Of a stretch of DNA of 64,000 nucleotides, positions 36,092 to 44,238 are shown in pieces. Each line of letters starts with the position of its first letter. Position 1 is the first letter of the stretch. This stretch comes from Cupriavidus nantongensis (GTDB lineage Bacteria > Pseudomonadota > Gammaproteobacteria > Burkholderiales > Burkholderiaceae): assembly GCF_001598055.1 (NCBI RefSeq), contig NZ_CP014844.1, positions 2,596,967 to 2,660,966 of the forward strand, given 5' to 3'. Position numbers and translations under genes: made by a program. The notes beneath the pieces are model-generated. The model did no database searches, was not told the DNA's origin, and worked only from the letters and a program-made list of their open reading frames with translations.

Positions 36092-36448
36092 ATGGAGTTT
36101 TTTGCGATGAGGAACAAGGAACCGGACAGCTGTGGCTTTGCCTCTGCGCTACAGGCAATCGGCGGCAAATGGAAAACATCGGTGCTTTGGGAATTGCACC
36201 TGCGACCGCATCGCTTCGCGGAATTGCGCCGGCTGTTGTCCGGCGTCAGCGAGAAAGTACTGGCGCAGCAATTGCGGCAGATGGAGCTGGACGGACTGAT
36301 CCATCGCCATGATTACGATGAAGTGCCGCCTCGCGTCGAATATTCGATCACGCCGCTGGGCATGAGCCTGAACGACGCGGTAACGGCGATGTCCGCCTGG
36401 GGCAAACGGCACGAAGCGTGGAAGGCCAGGCAGCAAGCAGCGGCCTGA
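36092..36448 (+). CDS. HxlR-family transcriptional regulator
   Basis: 118 aa winged helix-turn-helix regulator: FASALQAIGGKWKTSVLWEL and the recognition region RRLLSGVSEKVLAQQLRQME, then EVPPRVEYSITPLG. These match the HxlR family, often sensors of aldehydes or quinones. The start at 36092 is chosen because it keeps the usual short N terminus; ATG 36107 is also possible. Divergently oriented to the GFA gene across about 240 bases, which suggests that gene as its target. Confidence 0.88.
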   Translation: MEFFAMRNKEPDSCGFASALQAIGGKWKTSVLWELHLRPHRFAELRRLLSGVSEKVLAQQLRQMELDGLIHRHDYDEVPPRVEYSITPLGMSLNDAVTAMSAWGKRHEAWKARQQAAA

Positions 36449-36473
36449 GCGGAATGGCATGCCGGGCCTCGCC

Positions 36474-36581
36474 TTACTCGGCCGCAACCGTCGTAACCGC
36501 CGTCCAGCGGCCACCTTTGAACTGGTAAAGCGTCGACGTCGGATTCCTCAGGTCGCCATTGGCATCGAAGGCGATCTGCCG
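36474..36581 (-). pseudogene. C-terminal tail of a branched-chain amino-acid ABC binding protein
   Basis: The minus-strand frame ending at TAA 36474 reads RQIAFDANGDLRNPTSTLYQ followed by FKGGRWTAVTTVAAE. This is the typical end of LivK-type periplasmic binding proteins (FD.NGD...YQ.KGG.W). Upstream the frame loses similarity, so only the last 36 codons survive. Marks an old deletion or rearrangement near the edge of the accessory region. Confidence 0.6.
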
Positions 36582-37346
36582 GTGACGCCTGCTGCGCATA
36601 CAGTGGCGTGGAGGGCCACGGCGGGGGAGCTTTCGTCATCGCGTTGCGCCCAGTAAGCAATGTTTGGCGGCACCGGGTATCGGCCGTTGACCGTCGAACC
36701 GCCCAACCCGGCCTCGCGCATCGGTTTGGGGCAGCGACGACGTTGCCTGCCAGTACATCAAATGCCACGGGGCGCGGATAGAACAAAAGCGGCAATCACA
36801 TGGGATGGTTGCGCCAGACGTCAGGCCGAACGGCGCAGCCGCGCTCACCAGCGCAAGCGAGCGCCGACGTTGGCCCGATCTTGGCGGCGACCGCACCGCC
36901 ATTCAAAAATCCTGGCGTGTCGTTAGCCGAAAAAATCGGGGCGGACTTGGTGAGGTCGAACGCTGCCACCCGCAGGCGGCCTCGCCGCGCCGCCAGGTGT
37001 CATTTCGTGCCAAAGCATTGAACTCCCTGCGTTGGGCGCAAAACCTTTGTTCTGGTTTTTGTCTGATGCGGTCATGCGTATTCTTCACTGAGAATGCAGG
37101 GATCGGGGCGCTGGTTCGGGTCGCTGCAATGTAGCGCAAATGGCACATGGCAGCGATGCGGGCCGCATTGCCAGGCCTGCGTTTCAATATCCATGCGCGG
37201 CACCACCGTAGCGCCCCGCTCGTTCTGTGCCGACACAGGCGTCCGTGCGCCAGCGCACCGAACGCCGCACCGGCTGCCGGCATGCTTGAACGTCGCCGTC
37301 CCCCCAGCGGGGGCCTGTGCTGTGCAAGCCATGGAGCGCAACGAGG
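36582..37346. other. gene-poor junction region
   Basis: No convincing gene. Frames here lack ribosome sites and family motifs. It may include further degraded pieces of the binding-protein gene at 36474. Base composition becomes higher in G+C to the right, which suggests the border between accessory and core DNA. Confidence 0.45.
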
Positions 37347-38399
37347 ATGAGCCAGCCCGAGCCCCCGGACATCGCGCCGCCGCTGCCCGATCTGCTGATA
37401 TTCAGCGCCCCGTTCCACCCTTCGGTGGGCGGCATGGAGCGCTTTGCCGAAGACCTGGCGCTGGGGCTGACCGAGCTGGGCTACCGCATCGAACTGGCCA
37501 CGCGCACGCCGGCGGCCGCGGGCGACGCGCCGGCGTTCCCCTACCCCGTCACGCGCGTGTCGGGCGTGGCCGAGCTGGCGCGCGCCATGCTGCGGCACCC
37601 GCTGGTGGTGTTCGTTGGCCTGACCTTCTACGACGTGTTGCTGGCCTCCGTGCTACGGCGCCGCATCGTGCTGACGCATCATGGCCCGTACAGCCACTAT
37701 GGCGAAACGCGGCGCTTTACCGCCGGCAACGTCAAGCGCTGGATGACGCGCTTCTACGACAACATCTGCGTCAGCCGGTACCTGGCCGGCTGGCTGCCGG
37801 GCCAGCCGCTGGTGATCCACAACGGCTATCGCGACGACCTGTTCCGGGCCGCGGCCGCGCCGCGCCCGCCGGGCAGCTTCGCCTTTGTCGGCCGGCTGGT
37901 GACGGAGAAAGGGGTTGACCTGCTGCTGCGCAGCTTCGCAAAGCTGCGCGCCATGCGGCCCGACGCCCGCCTGACGGTGATCGGCGACGGGCCGCAATAC
38001 ACGCTGCTGGTGGCATTGGCGGCAACCCTGGGGTGCGCCGAAGCGGTGATGTTTGCCGGCGCGCAGCCGCCCCCGGTGGTAGCCGCCATGCTGGCGCAGC
38101 ATGCCTGCCTGGTGGTGCCGTCGATTGGCTACGAGCCTTTCGGCATCGTGGCGCTGGAAGGCCTCGCGGCCGGCTGCGAGGTCGTCGTTACGCGGCGCGG
38201 CGGGCTGCCGGAAGCCGTCGACGGCTTCGGCTGGGTGGTGGAACCCGACGAGGACCCGTTGTGCGAAACGATGCTCGCGATTTGCGCGGGCGAGTCGCGC
38301 CGCAGCGAGCCGGCCCTGCGCCTGTTCCTGGCCGACCACCAGCGCAAGACCGTCGTGCGCCGCTACGCTGAAGCCATCGCCGGCTTCCTGCGGCACTAG
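37347..38399 (+). CDS. GT4-family glycosyltransferase
   Basis: 350 aa, GT-B fold. N-terminal acceptor domain with HPSVGGMERFAEDLALGL (Gly-rich loop), C-terminal donor domain with AFVGRLVTEKGVDLLLRSF and the retaining-enzyme E-x7-E pattern in YEPFGIVALEGLAAG. Cytoplasmic or membrane-associated, probably building a surface polysaccharide or glycolipid; sugar unknown. Start at ATG 37347 after ACGAGG. Its 3' end overlaps the convergent 38396-38635 gene by 4 bases. Confidence 0.9.
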   Translation: MSQPEPPDIAPPLPDLLIFSAPFHPSVGGMERFAEDLALGLTELGYRIELATRTPAAAGDAPAFPYPVTRVSGVAELARAMLRHPLVVFVGLTFYDVLLASVLRRRIVLTHHGPYSHYGETRRFTAGNVKRWMTRFYDNICVSRYLAGWLPGQPLVIHNGYRDDLFRAAAAPRPPGSFAFVGRLVTEKGVDLLLRSFAKLRAMRPDARLTVIGDGPQYTLLVALAATLGCAEAVMFAGAQPPPVVAAMLAQHACLVVPSIGYEPFGIVALEGLAAGCEVVVTRRGGLPEAVDGFGWVVEPDEDPLCETMLAICAGESRRSEPALRLFLADHQRKTVVRRYAEAIAGFLRH

Positions 38400-38635
38400 C
38401 GCGCGGGCTTTTTCGGCTTGCCGGTTTCGGCCTGGTGCTGGCGGCGCGGATCCTCGTTGCGGAAGCAGCCATAGCTGCTTTGCCCCGGATCGGCGCTGCG
38501 GCTCTTGATTTCGCTGGCCTCGCGGTCCATGCGCGCGCCCGGGTTCTTCTTGTCGGCGCCGGCCTTGCCTGCGGTTTTGCCCGCGGTTTTGCCTGAACTC
38601 TTGCCTGCGGTCTTCCCGCTCGAACCTGGTTTCAT
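38396..38635 (-). CDS. small lysine-rich protein with KTAGK repeats
   Basis: 79 aa with AAGGAG 7 bases upstream. The first 30 residues are a repeat of S/A-G-K-T-A-G-K units, reminiscent of histone H1-like tails. The rest is charged, with a single Cys (SYGCFRNEDP). Probably nucleic-acid binding or disordered; no named family recognised. Convergent with the glycosyltransferase gene. Confidence 0.65.
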   Translation of the reverse strand: MKPGSSGKTAGKSSGKTAGKTAGKAGADKKNPGARMDREASEIKSRSADPGQSSYGCFRNEDPRRQHQAETGKPKKPAR

Positions 38636-38905
38636 TTCCAACTCCTTGTCGTGACACATCGGTCGATCTGAGGACTTGTTCCCCCGTGCCGGCCGGCTCG
38701 GCTTTTCCGTAGCGGCTGCCGGCACCGGGAAGCGAGAATCACGCAACATCCGTTCCACGACGAGATGCCGCATGCCGGCGCCCGCCGGCAGCCACACGCG
38801 GCCAAACACGGGCCAATCGCGGCAAATCGCTGCCGTTACGGCGGTCGCGACAGGCAAGCTGCGCGTCAGCGTTGCAGAATTTGCAGGTCGCTTGTCGGGC
38901 GGGCT

Positions 38906-40153
38906 TCAGCCCAGCCGCAGCAGCCACGCCGCCGCCCAGGCCGCGGCGGTCGACAGCACCAGCCCCAGCGCCACCGGCACGGCAAAGCGCGCGCCGCCTG
39001 CCGTTGACGCGACGATCTTGCTGACGGTATTGGCCGTCAACGCGCCCAGCACCGGCCATACCGCGTCCGGCGGCGCCAGCTTGCCGGCGCCGACCATGGC
39101 GCCGATCGAGGTGGCCGCGGCATGCGCGTCGGCAAAGCCGGCACCCACGGAAAGCGCCAGCAGCCCTTCGTTGCCGGCCCATGCCTGCGTGGCCGCGCCC
39201 ACCAGTTGCAGCACCGCAAACAGCAGCGCGAACACCGCCGCGCCGCGCCAGTCGAAGATGCTGCCGCCGGGCACGCCGGCGCTGCCGCCGCGGGCCTCGT
39301 GCCACGAGCGCCACAGCCAGATGCCACCAAACGCTGCGATCACCACCAGTCCCGCGGCTAGCGGCAGCGCCAGCGCCGCCAGCGCGGACAGGCTGGTGGC
39401 GCCCAGCAGCACCAGCATCTGCACGTAGGTGGCGACGCTCGACAGCAAGGCCGCCGCCACCGGACCGTGGACGCGCCCCTCGCCCTGGCGCGACAGCACC
39501 GCCATCGCGGCAACGGTTGCGGTGCTGGAAACGAAGCCGCCGAACAGGCCCGAGATCGGCAGGCCCAGGCGGTCGCCGAACACGCGCGCGCAGACGTGCC
39601 CGACCGCGCCGGCCAGCAGTACCAGCAGCACCACCAGCCAGATCGCGTGCGGGTTCCACGCGTCGAGCGGGCCCATGTAGCGGTCCGGCAGCAGCGGCCA
39701 GACGATCAGCGCGGCGGTGGCCAGGATCAGCGCCTGGCTCATTTCCTCGCGCGTGACTTCGCGCCGGGCAAGGTGGTGCAGGAAGGACTTGCCATGCAGC
39801 AACAGCACCACCACCGTGGCCAGCGCCGCCGCCAGCGCGGGATGGCTCGCCGCCAGCGCGCCCAGCAGCAAGGTCAGCAGCAGCGCGAATTCCGTGGTCA
39901 GGCCGCTGTCGCGGCCGGCCGAGCGGTAATAGGCCACCGCCGTCAGCAGCGCCGCGCCCAGCAGCATCACCGGCAGCACCAGCGCCGCCGACAGCAGCGC
40001 GCTGGCCACGCCCGCCAGGCTGGCCAGCGCGAAGGTGCGCAGCCCGGCCGGCGCTTCGCTGCTGCCGTCGGCGGCCTGGCTGCGCTCGCGCTCCAGCCCG
40101 ATCGCCAGTCCGATGCCCAATGCCACCGATGCCGAAATGATCAAGGGATCCAT
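38906..40153 (-). CDS. MgtC/DUF4010 family inner-membrane protein
   Basis: 415 aa, about a dozen transmembrane helices. The N terminus (ASVALGIGLAIGLERERSQ, AGLRTFALASLAG) is the MgtC/SapB signature. The C-terminal half (GLFGGFVSSTATVAAMAVLS, ANTVSKIV) is DUF4010. ATG 40153 is taken because it starts directly at the first helix. Transported solute unknown; MgtC relatives affect magnesium or membrane-potential homeostasis. Confidence 0.88.
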   Translation of the reverse strand: MDPLIISASVALGIGLAIGLERERSQAADGSSEAPAGLRTFALASLAGVASALLSAALVLPVMLLGAALLTAVAYYRSAGRDSGLTTEFALLLTLLLGALAASHPALAAALATVVVLLLHGKSFLHHLARREVTREEMSQALILATAALIVWPLLPDRYMGPLDAWNPHAIWLVVLLVLLAGAVGHVCARVFGDRLGLPISGLFGGFVSSTATVAAMAVLSRQGEGRVHGPVAAALLSSVATYVQMLVLLGATSLSALAALALPLAAGLVVIAAFGGIWLWRSWHEARGGSAGVPGGSIFDWRGAAVFALLFAVLQLVGAATQAWAGNEGLLALSVGAGFADAHAAATSIGAMVGAGKLAPPDAVWPVLGALTANTVSKIVASTAGGARFAVPVALGLVLSTAAAWAAAWLLRLG

Positions 40154-40268
40154 GCGTGTGCCCGAGGTTGCGGTCGCCGTGAAGCCTGGCGGATGCTGTG
40201 ACCACAGTATCGGTGCAGGCGGCGATTTGCGCACCCCCCGGTCGGACCGTAAGGGCCCGGACGTGGCT

Positions 40269-41090
40269 TCAGGGCGCGGCGACCATCACCACGTGCGCCT
40301 GCATCGGGCCGGCCAGCGGCCCGTTGCCGTAGGCCTGGGCCAGCGCCCGCTCGCAGTGCCCGGTCGCCCGCGCCAGGGCGTCCGGGCCGCGCGCTTCCAG
40401 CTCGGTGCGCAGCGGCGTGCCCTGGCAGAACGCCGTGGCGGCGATGCGCGCGGCGGCGGCGTGGCTGGTTTCGGTGACGGTCTCGAACACCGCGCCGGCC
40501 GTGAACCCGCCGCTGCGCAGGTCCTGCGCGATGGCGGCCTGGCTGTGGTAACCGTGCGGGACGCGGACCATGAAATCGGGCGGCGCCTCGGGGAACAGCG
40601 TGGCCAGGGCCGCGGTGATATCGCGGGCAAATGCGTTGAATGCGATCCGGTCCCACACGTTGAACACCAGCGTGCCGCCCGGCACCAGCACGCGGCGGGC
40701 CTCGGCGAAAGCCTTGCCCTTGTCCGGGAAGAACATCGCCCCGAACTGGCATGCGACCAGGTCGAAGCTGGCGTCGTCGAACGGCAGCCGCATCGCGTCG
40801 GCCTCGCGCCATTGCACCGGGCGCGCGGTGCCCGCGGCCTGCGCGCGCGCCAGCATCGGTGCATTGAGGTCGGTGGCGACCACCAGGGTGTCCGCCGGCA
40901 GGCGTTCGGCCAGCTCCCGCGTCAGCGCGCCGGTGCCGGCGGCCAGCTCCAGCACCCGGCGCGGCCGCAGCGCGGCGATGCGCCGCCCCAGGTCGGCGGC
41001 ATAGGGCGCAAAGATCATCGGCACCATCAGGGCCTCGTAGACCTCGGCAATCGCCCCGGCAAAGACCTTGTCCTGCTGCTGCATGCCCAT
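40269..41090 (-). CDS. class I SAM-dependent methyltransferase
   Basis: 273 aa. UbiE/Methyltransf_11-type fold: motif I VLELAAGTGALTREL (about residues 45-59), VVATDLNAPML (acidic loop), DASFDLVACQFGAMFF (motif II) and RVLVPGGTLVFNVWD (motif III). Starts at ATG 41090 (ATG 41084 alternative). Substrate cannot be told from sequence. Likely single gene, 92 bases before the next gene on this strand. Confidence 0.88.
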   Translation of the reverse strand: MGMQQQDKVFAGAIAEVYEALMVPMIFAPYAADLGRRIAALRPRRVLELAAGTGALTRELAERLPADTLVVATDLNAPMLARAQAAGTARPVQWREADAMRLPFDDASFDLVACQFGAMFFPDKGKAFAEARRVLVPGGTLVFNVWDRIAFNAFARDITAALATLFPEAPPDFMVRVPHGYHSQAAIAQDLRSGGFTAGAVFETVTETSHAAAARIAATAFCQGTPLRTELEARGPDALARATGHCERALAQAYGNGPLAGPMQAHVVMVAAP

Positions 41091-41182
41091 GGCGCCGTCC
41101 TCCCCTTGCCTGCCCGGCCGCGAAGTCGCCGGGGTCGCCTGACTGGGTGTAGGACACATCGCGGCGAATGTAAACCGGCCCG

Positions 41183-41974
41183 CTAGAACGTCTTGCTCAG
41201 CGATCCCCACACGGTGGCGCGGCCAAGGTAGCGCCCTTTCGCGCTGGTGTACACGGCGCGCTCGGCATTGGTATCGATATACGCCAGCGCCAGCGCGAAG
41301 CCATGGCCAAGCTCCTTGGTCAGTCCGAGCTTCCAGTCGGCGTACGAGGCATCGGCGACCTGCACTTTCTGGTAGCCCAGGTGCGCGTTGAGCGTCAAGC
41401 CCCAGAACCCGAGCGAAACATTGGCCGACAGGTCGGCATACCAGCTGTGGCGGCTGTCGGCCAGCCCGAATAGGTTGGTCGGCGCGTAGGAGTATTTCAG
41501 CGTCACCGGACCGTAGCCGATGCCGGCGTACAGCTCGGTGGTGTCGGGGCTGGTGTAGCCGTCGGGATAGCTGCCCGGATAGTAGTACTGCAGCACGCCG
41601 ACGTCGGTGCTCCAGCCGCTGTCGCCAAAGGCATGGCGGTAGCCGCCGTAGAAGTCCATCTCGATCGGCGCGGACACGTCCGGGTGGCTGTCGCCCAGCC
41701 AGCTGATGCTCGAGTTCCAGTTGCCGAGGTAGAAGCCGCTGGCATGGCTGTAGTCGAAGCCGCCCTGGAGCGCCGGGCGGCCGTTGCTTTGCATCAGGCC
41801 GCGGTAGCGGTAGTCGCTGGCGAGCGCGACGTTGGCGCTGAAGGTGTGGGCGGCGGGGGCGGCAGTGTCGGCAGCGGCTTGCGCCAGTACGGGCTCGGCG
41901 CCGGCCAGCCAGAGGGTGGCGGCCAGCGCGGCGGTTGCGGTCTGTCGGCCGGCGGAAATGCGAGGCAGGGTCAT
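41183..41974 (-). CDS. TorF-family putative porin
   Basis: 263 aa with a signal peptide (cleavage near PVLAQ, about residue 32). Then beta-barrel repeats rich in Tyr/Trp/Gly: VALASDYRYRGLMQSNGRPA is the family's first hairpin, and the protein ends with Phe (LSKTF), the usual outer-membrane sorting signal. Matches the gcw_chp/TorF group of outer-membrane proteins, whose substrates are unknown. Confidence 0.88.
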   Translation of the reverse strand: MTLPRISAGRQTATAALAATLWLAGAEPVLAQAAADTAAPAAHTFSANVALASDYRYRGLMQSNGRPALQGGFDYSHASGFYLGNWNSSISWLGDSHPDVSAPIEMDFYGGYRHAFGDSGWSTDVGVLQYYYPGSYPDGYTSPDTTELYAGIGYGPVTLKYSYAPTNLFGLADSRHSWYADLSANVSLGFWGLTLNAHLGYQKVQVADASYADWKLGLTKELGHGFALALAYIDTNAERAVYTSAKGRYLGRATVWGSLSKTF

Positions 41975-42217
41975 GGTCGAAGATGGCGGATTGAGGAGCG
42001 CGTCCACATCGGAACGCCCCGCCACGATAGGGACTTCGACGTAAAAACGGCGTCAAGAGACGCCGTGGCCGTATTGAAATGCGGTAAACGCGTTTTGTCT
42101 GCGCAAGGCGCGAATCTTGCGGGAAAGGCTTCGACAGGCTTGCGCGACGGAACTTCGGGGTCAACCGCATGAACCGTGGCGCCGTCGATTGCAAAAACTA
42201 CAGACCATGGCATCGCG

Positions 42218-43087
42218 ATGATCCGGATCGGTATCTCAGGCTGGCGCTATGCCGGCTGGCGCGGCGTGTTCTATCCCGAGGGGCTGGCGCAGCGGCGCGA
42301 GCTCGAATACGCGTCGCGCGCGGTCGAGACCATCGAGATCAACGGCTCGCACTATGCGCTGCAGACGCCGAAAAGCTATCGCGCCTGGCATGAAGCCACG
42401 CCGCCGGGCTTCGTGTTCAGTGTCAAGGGCCCGCGCTACCTGACCCACATGCTGCGCTTTCGCGACGACTCGGCGCGGCCGGCGATGGCCAACTTCTTTG
42501 CCTCCGGCGTGCTGGCGCTGGAAGAAAAGCTGGGGCCGGTGCTGTGGCAGTTTCCGCCCAACTTCGGCTTCGATGCCGAGCGCATGGAACGCTTCCTGTC
42601 GCTGATTCCGCACGACACGCACAGCGCGCGCGAGCTGGCGCGCCAGCACAACCGCAACGTCAGGGAGCCGTGGTGCGAGACCCGGCGCCGGCGCCCGATC
42701 CGGCATGCGGTGGAAATCCGCCACGCCAGCTTCTGCACGCCCGAGTTCCCGTCCCTGCTGCGGCGGCACCGGGTTGCGCTGGTCATCTCCGATGCCGTGG
42801 CCGACTGGCCCTATGTCGAGGACGTCACCAGCAATTTCCTGTACCTGCGCCTGCATGGCACCGAGACGCTGTATGGCGGCGCCTACTCCGACGCAGCGCT
42901 GGACCGCTGGGCCGCGCGGCTGGTCAAGTGGGCCAATGGCGGCGAGCCCGCCGATGCGCAGCGGATCTCGCCGAAACGGGCCCGCGCCGCCGCGCACCGG
43001 GATATCTACTGCTACTTCGATAACGACAAGAAGGTCAAGGCCCCGTTCGATGCGCAACGGCTGCGTGCGCGTATCGAGGAGAAATAG
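42218..43087 (+). CDS. DUF72 family protein
   Basis: 289 aa TIM-barrel-like protein (YecE/DUF72): IRIGISGWRYAGWRGVFYPE at the start, VETIEINGSHY, SVKGPRYLTHMLR, LGPVLWQFPPNF, VEIRHASF, YLRLHGTETLYGG and IYCYFDND near the end are the conserved blocks. Biochemical role not established. ATG 42218 is chosen because the conserved domain begins there. Confidence 0.92.
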   Translation: MIRIGISGWRYAGWRGVFYPEGLAQRRELEYASRAVETIEINGSHYALQTPKSYRAWHEATPPGFVFSVKGPRYLTHMLRFRDDSARPAMANFFASGVLALEEKLGPVLWQFPPNFGFDAERMERFLSLIPHDTHSARELARQHNRNVREPWCETRRRRPIRHAVEIRHASFCTPEFPSLLRRHRVALVISDAVADWPYVEDVTSNFLYLRLHGTETLYGGAYSDAALDRWAARLVKWANGGEPADAQRISPKRARAAAHRDIYCYFDNDKKVKAPFDAQRLRARIEEK

Positions 43088-43118
43088 GCAGCACGGCCGC
43101 GCTGCCGCCGGGCTCCGC

Positions 43119-43463
43119 TCAGTCCCGGATGCGCGGCATCCAGCCGCTGCCGCGCGTGCGCGGATCCACCGGCAGTTGCCGCTGCAACGCCGCCTTGGCC
43201 AGCATATGCGCACTGATCGGCGCGGTCAGGAACAGGAACGCGGTCACCAGCAGCTCATGCAGGGTGGCGTCGCCCCTGAAGCTGAAATACGCCACCGACG
43301 CCAGCACCACCCCACCCACGCCCAGCGTGGTCGACTTGGTCGGCCCATGCAGGCGCATGAAGAAATCCGGCAGCCGGAACAGGCCGATGGCCCCGACCAG
43401 CATGAACACGCTGCCCACCAGCAGCAGCGCGCAGACGATGAATTCGGCAACGGGATGCAGCAT
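43119..43463 (-). CDS. mrpG: Na+/H+ antiporter subunit G
   Basis: 114 aa, three hydrophobic segments. MnhG/PhaG signature around GLFRLPDFFMRLHGPTKSTT. Last gene of the Mrp antiporter cluster (mrpAB, C, D, E, F, G on the minus strand), 11 bases after mrpF. The cluster encodes a multi-subunit inner-membrane complex that exports Na+ (or K+) using the proton gradient. Confidence 0.9.
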   Translation of the reverse strand: MLHPVAEFIVCALLLVGSVFMLVGAIGLFRLPDFFMRLHGPTKSTTLGVGGVVLASVAYFSFRGDATLHELLVTAFLFLTAPISAHMLAKAALQRQLPVDPRTRGSGWMPRIRD

Positions 43464-43474
43464 GGGCCGGGCTC

Positions 43475-43747
43475 CTAGTATTCGATGATATCGCCGCGCT
43501 GCAGGTACTTCGACAGCGCCACGGTGGCGACGAAGCCCATCACCGCGATCAGCAGCGCGGCCTCGAAAAACACCGCCGAGTCCAGGCTGATGCCCAGCAC
43601 CACGATCAGCGCGATGGCGTTGATGTTGAGCGTGTCGAGCGCGACGATGCGGTCGGGCAGGCTGGGCCCGCGCAGCAGCCGGCCCAGCGTCAGCAGGAAG
43701 GCCAGGCCCAGGATCGCCAGGCACACCGGAATCACGATGGCAAGCAT
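43475..43747 (-). CDS. mrpF: Na+/H+ antiporter subunit F
   Basis: 90 aa, three hydrophobic segments (LAIVIPVCLAILGLAFLLTL; NAIALIVVLGISLD; AALLIAVMGFVATVAL) with the MnhF motif GPSLPDRIVALDTL between the first two. The start overlaps the mrpE end by 16 bases, so the genes are coupled. Confidence 0.92.
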   Translation of the reverse strand: MLAIVIPVCLAILGLAFLLTLGRLLRGPSLPDRIVALDTLNINAIALIVVLGISLDSAVFFEAALLIAVMGFVATVALSKYLQRGDIIEY

Positions 43748-44235
43748 TGGAAGATCTCCTTGAGCGGGGTTTCATAGCGCGACTTGATCAGCGTCACCAG
43801 CGCGGCTTCTTCCTCCAGGTCCAGCACATGGACCAGCAAGGCGCGGCGGTCGTCGCTCAGTTCGGCGCACAGCGTGCCGGGGCTGAGCGAGACGATGCTG
43901 ATCAGCGCGGTGGTAGCGAGTTCATGCTCGACATCGAGCGGCACCACGATAAACGCCGGGCGCAGCCGCGCGGTGCGGCCCAGCACCATCATCGCCACTT
44001 GCAGGTTGGCCTTGACGATGTCGAGCAGCACGTGGCAACTCAGGCGCAGGATCAGGTCCGGGCGCGACAGGCGGAAGGCCCCCAGCACCAGCCAGCGGTC
44101 GGCCAGCCGGCCGATGGCCCAGCCCAGCACCGCGCCCAGCAGCCAGTGGCCCGGTGCCAGGCTCTGCGCCAGCATCAGCCACATCAGCATCAGGATCAGG
44201 CTCAGCCAGGGATGGGGCAGCAGACGACGCAGCAT
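43732..44235 (-). CDS. mrpE: Na+/H+ antiporter subunit E
   Basis: 167 aa. Two N-terminal hydrophobic helices, then a cytoplasmic domain with the MnhE blocks VLLDIVKANLQVAMMVL and SLSPGTLCAELSDD. Follows mrpD by 3 bases. Confidence 0.92.
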   Translation of the reverse strand: MLRRLLPHPWLSLILMLMWLMLAQSLAPGHWLLGAVLGWAIGRLADRWLVLGAFRLSRPDLILRLSCHVLLDIVKANLQVAMMVLGRTARLRPAFIVVPLDVEHELATTALISIVSLSPGTLCAELSDDRRALLVHVLDLEEEAALVTLIKSRYETPLKEIFQCLPS

Positions 44236-44238
44236 GGC

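Noticed and set aside
40269..42194. Single 641-codon minus-strand frame across the methyltransferase and porin region
   Set aside because: Its C-terminal part is the real methyltransferase. The N-terminal part overlaps the porin gene in another frame and has no motifs, so the start at 41090 is preferred.
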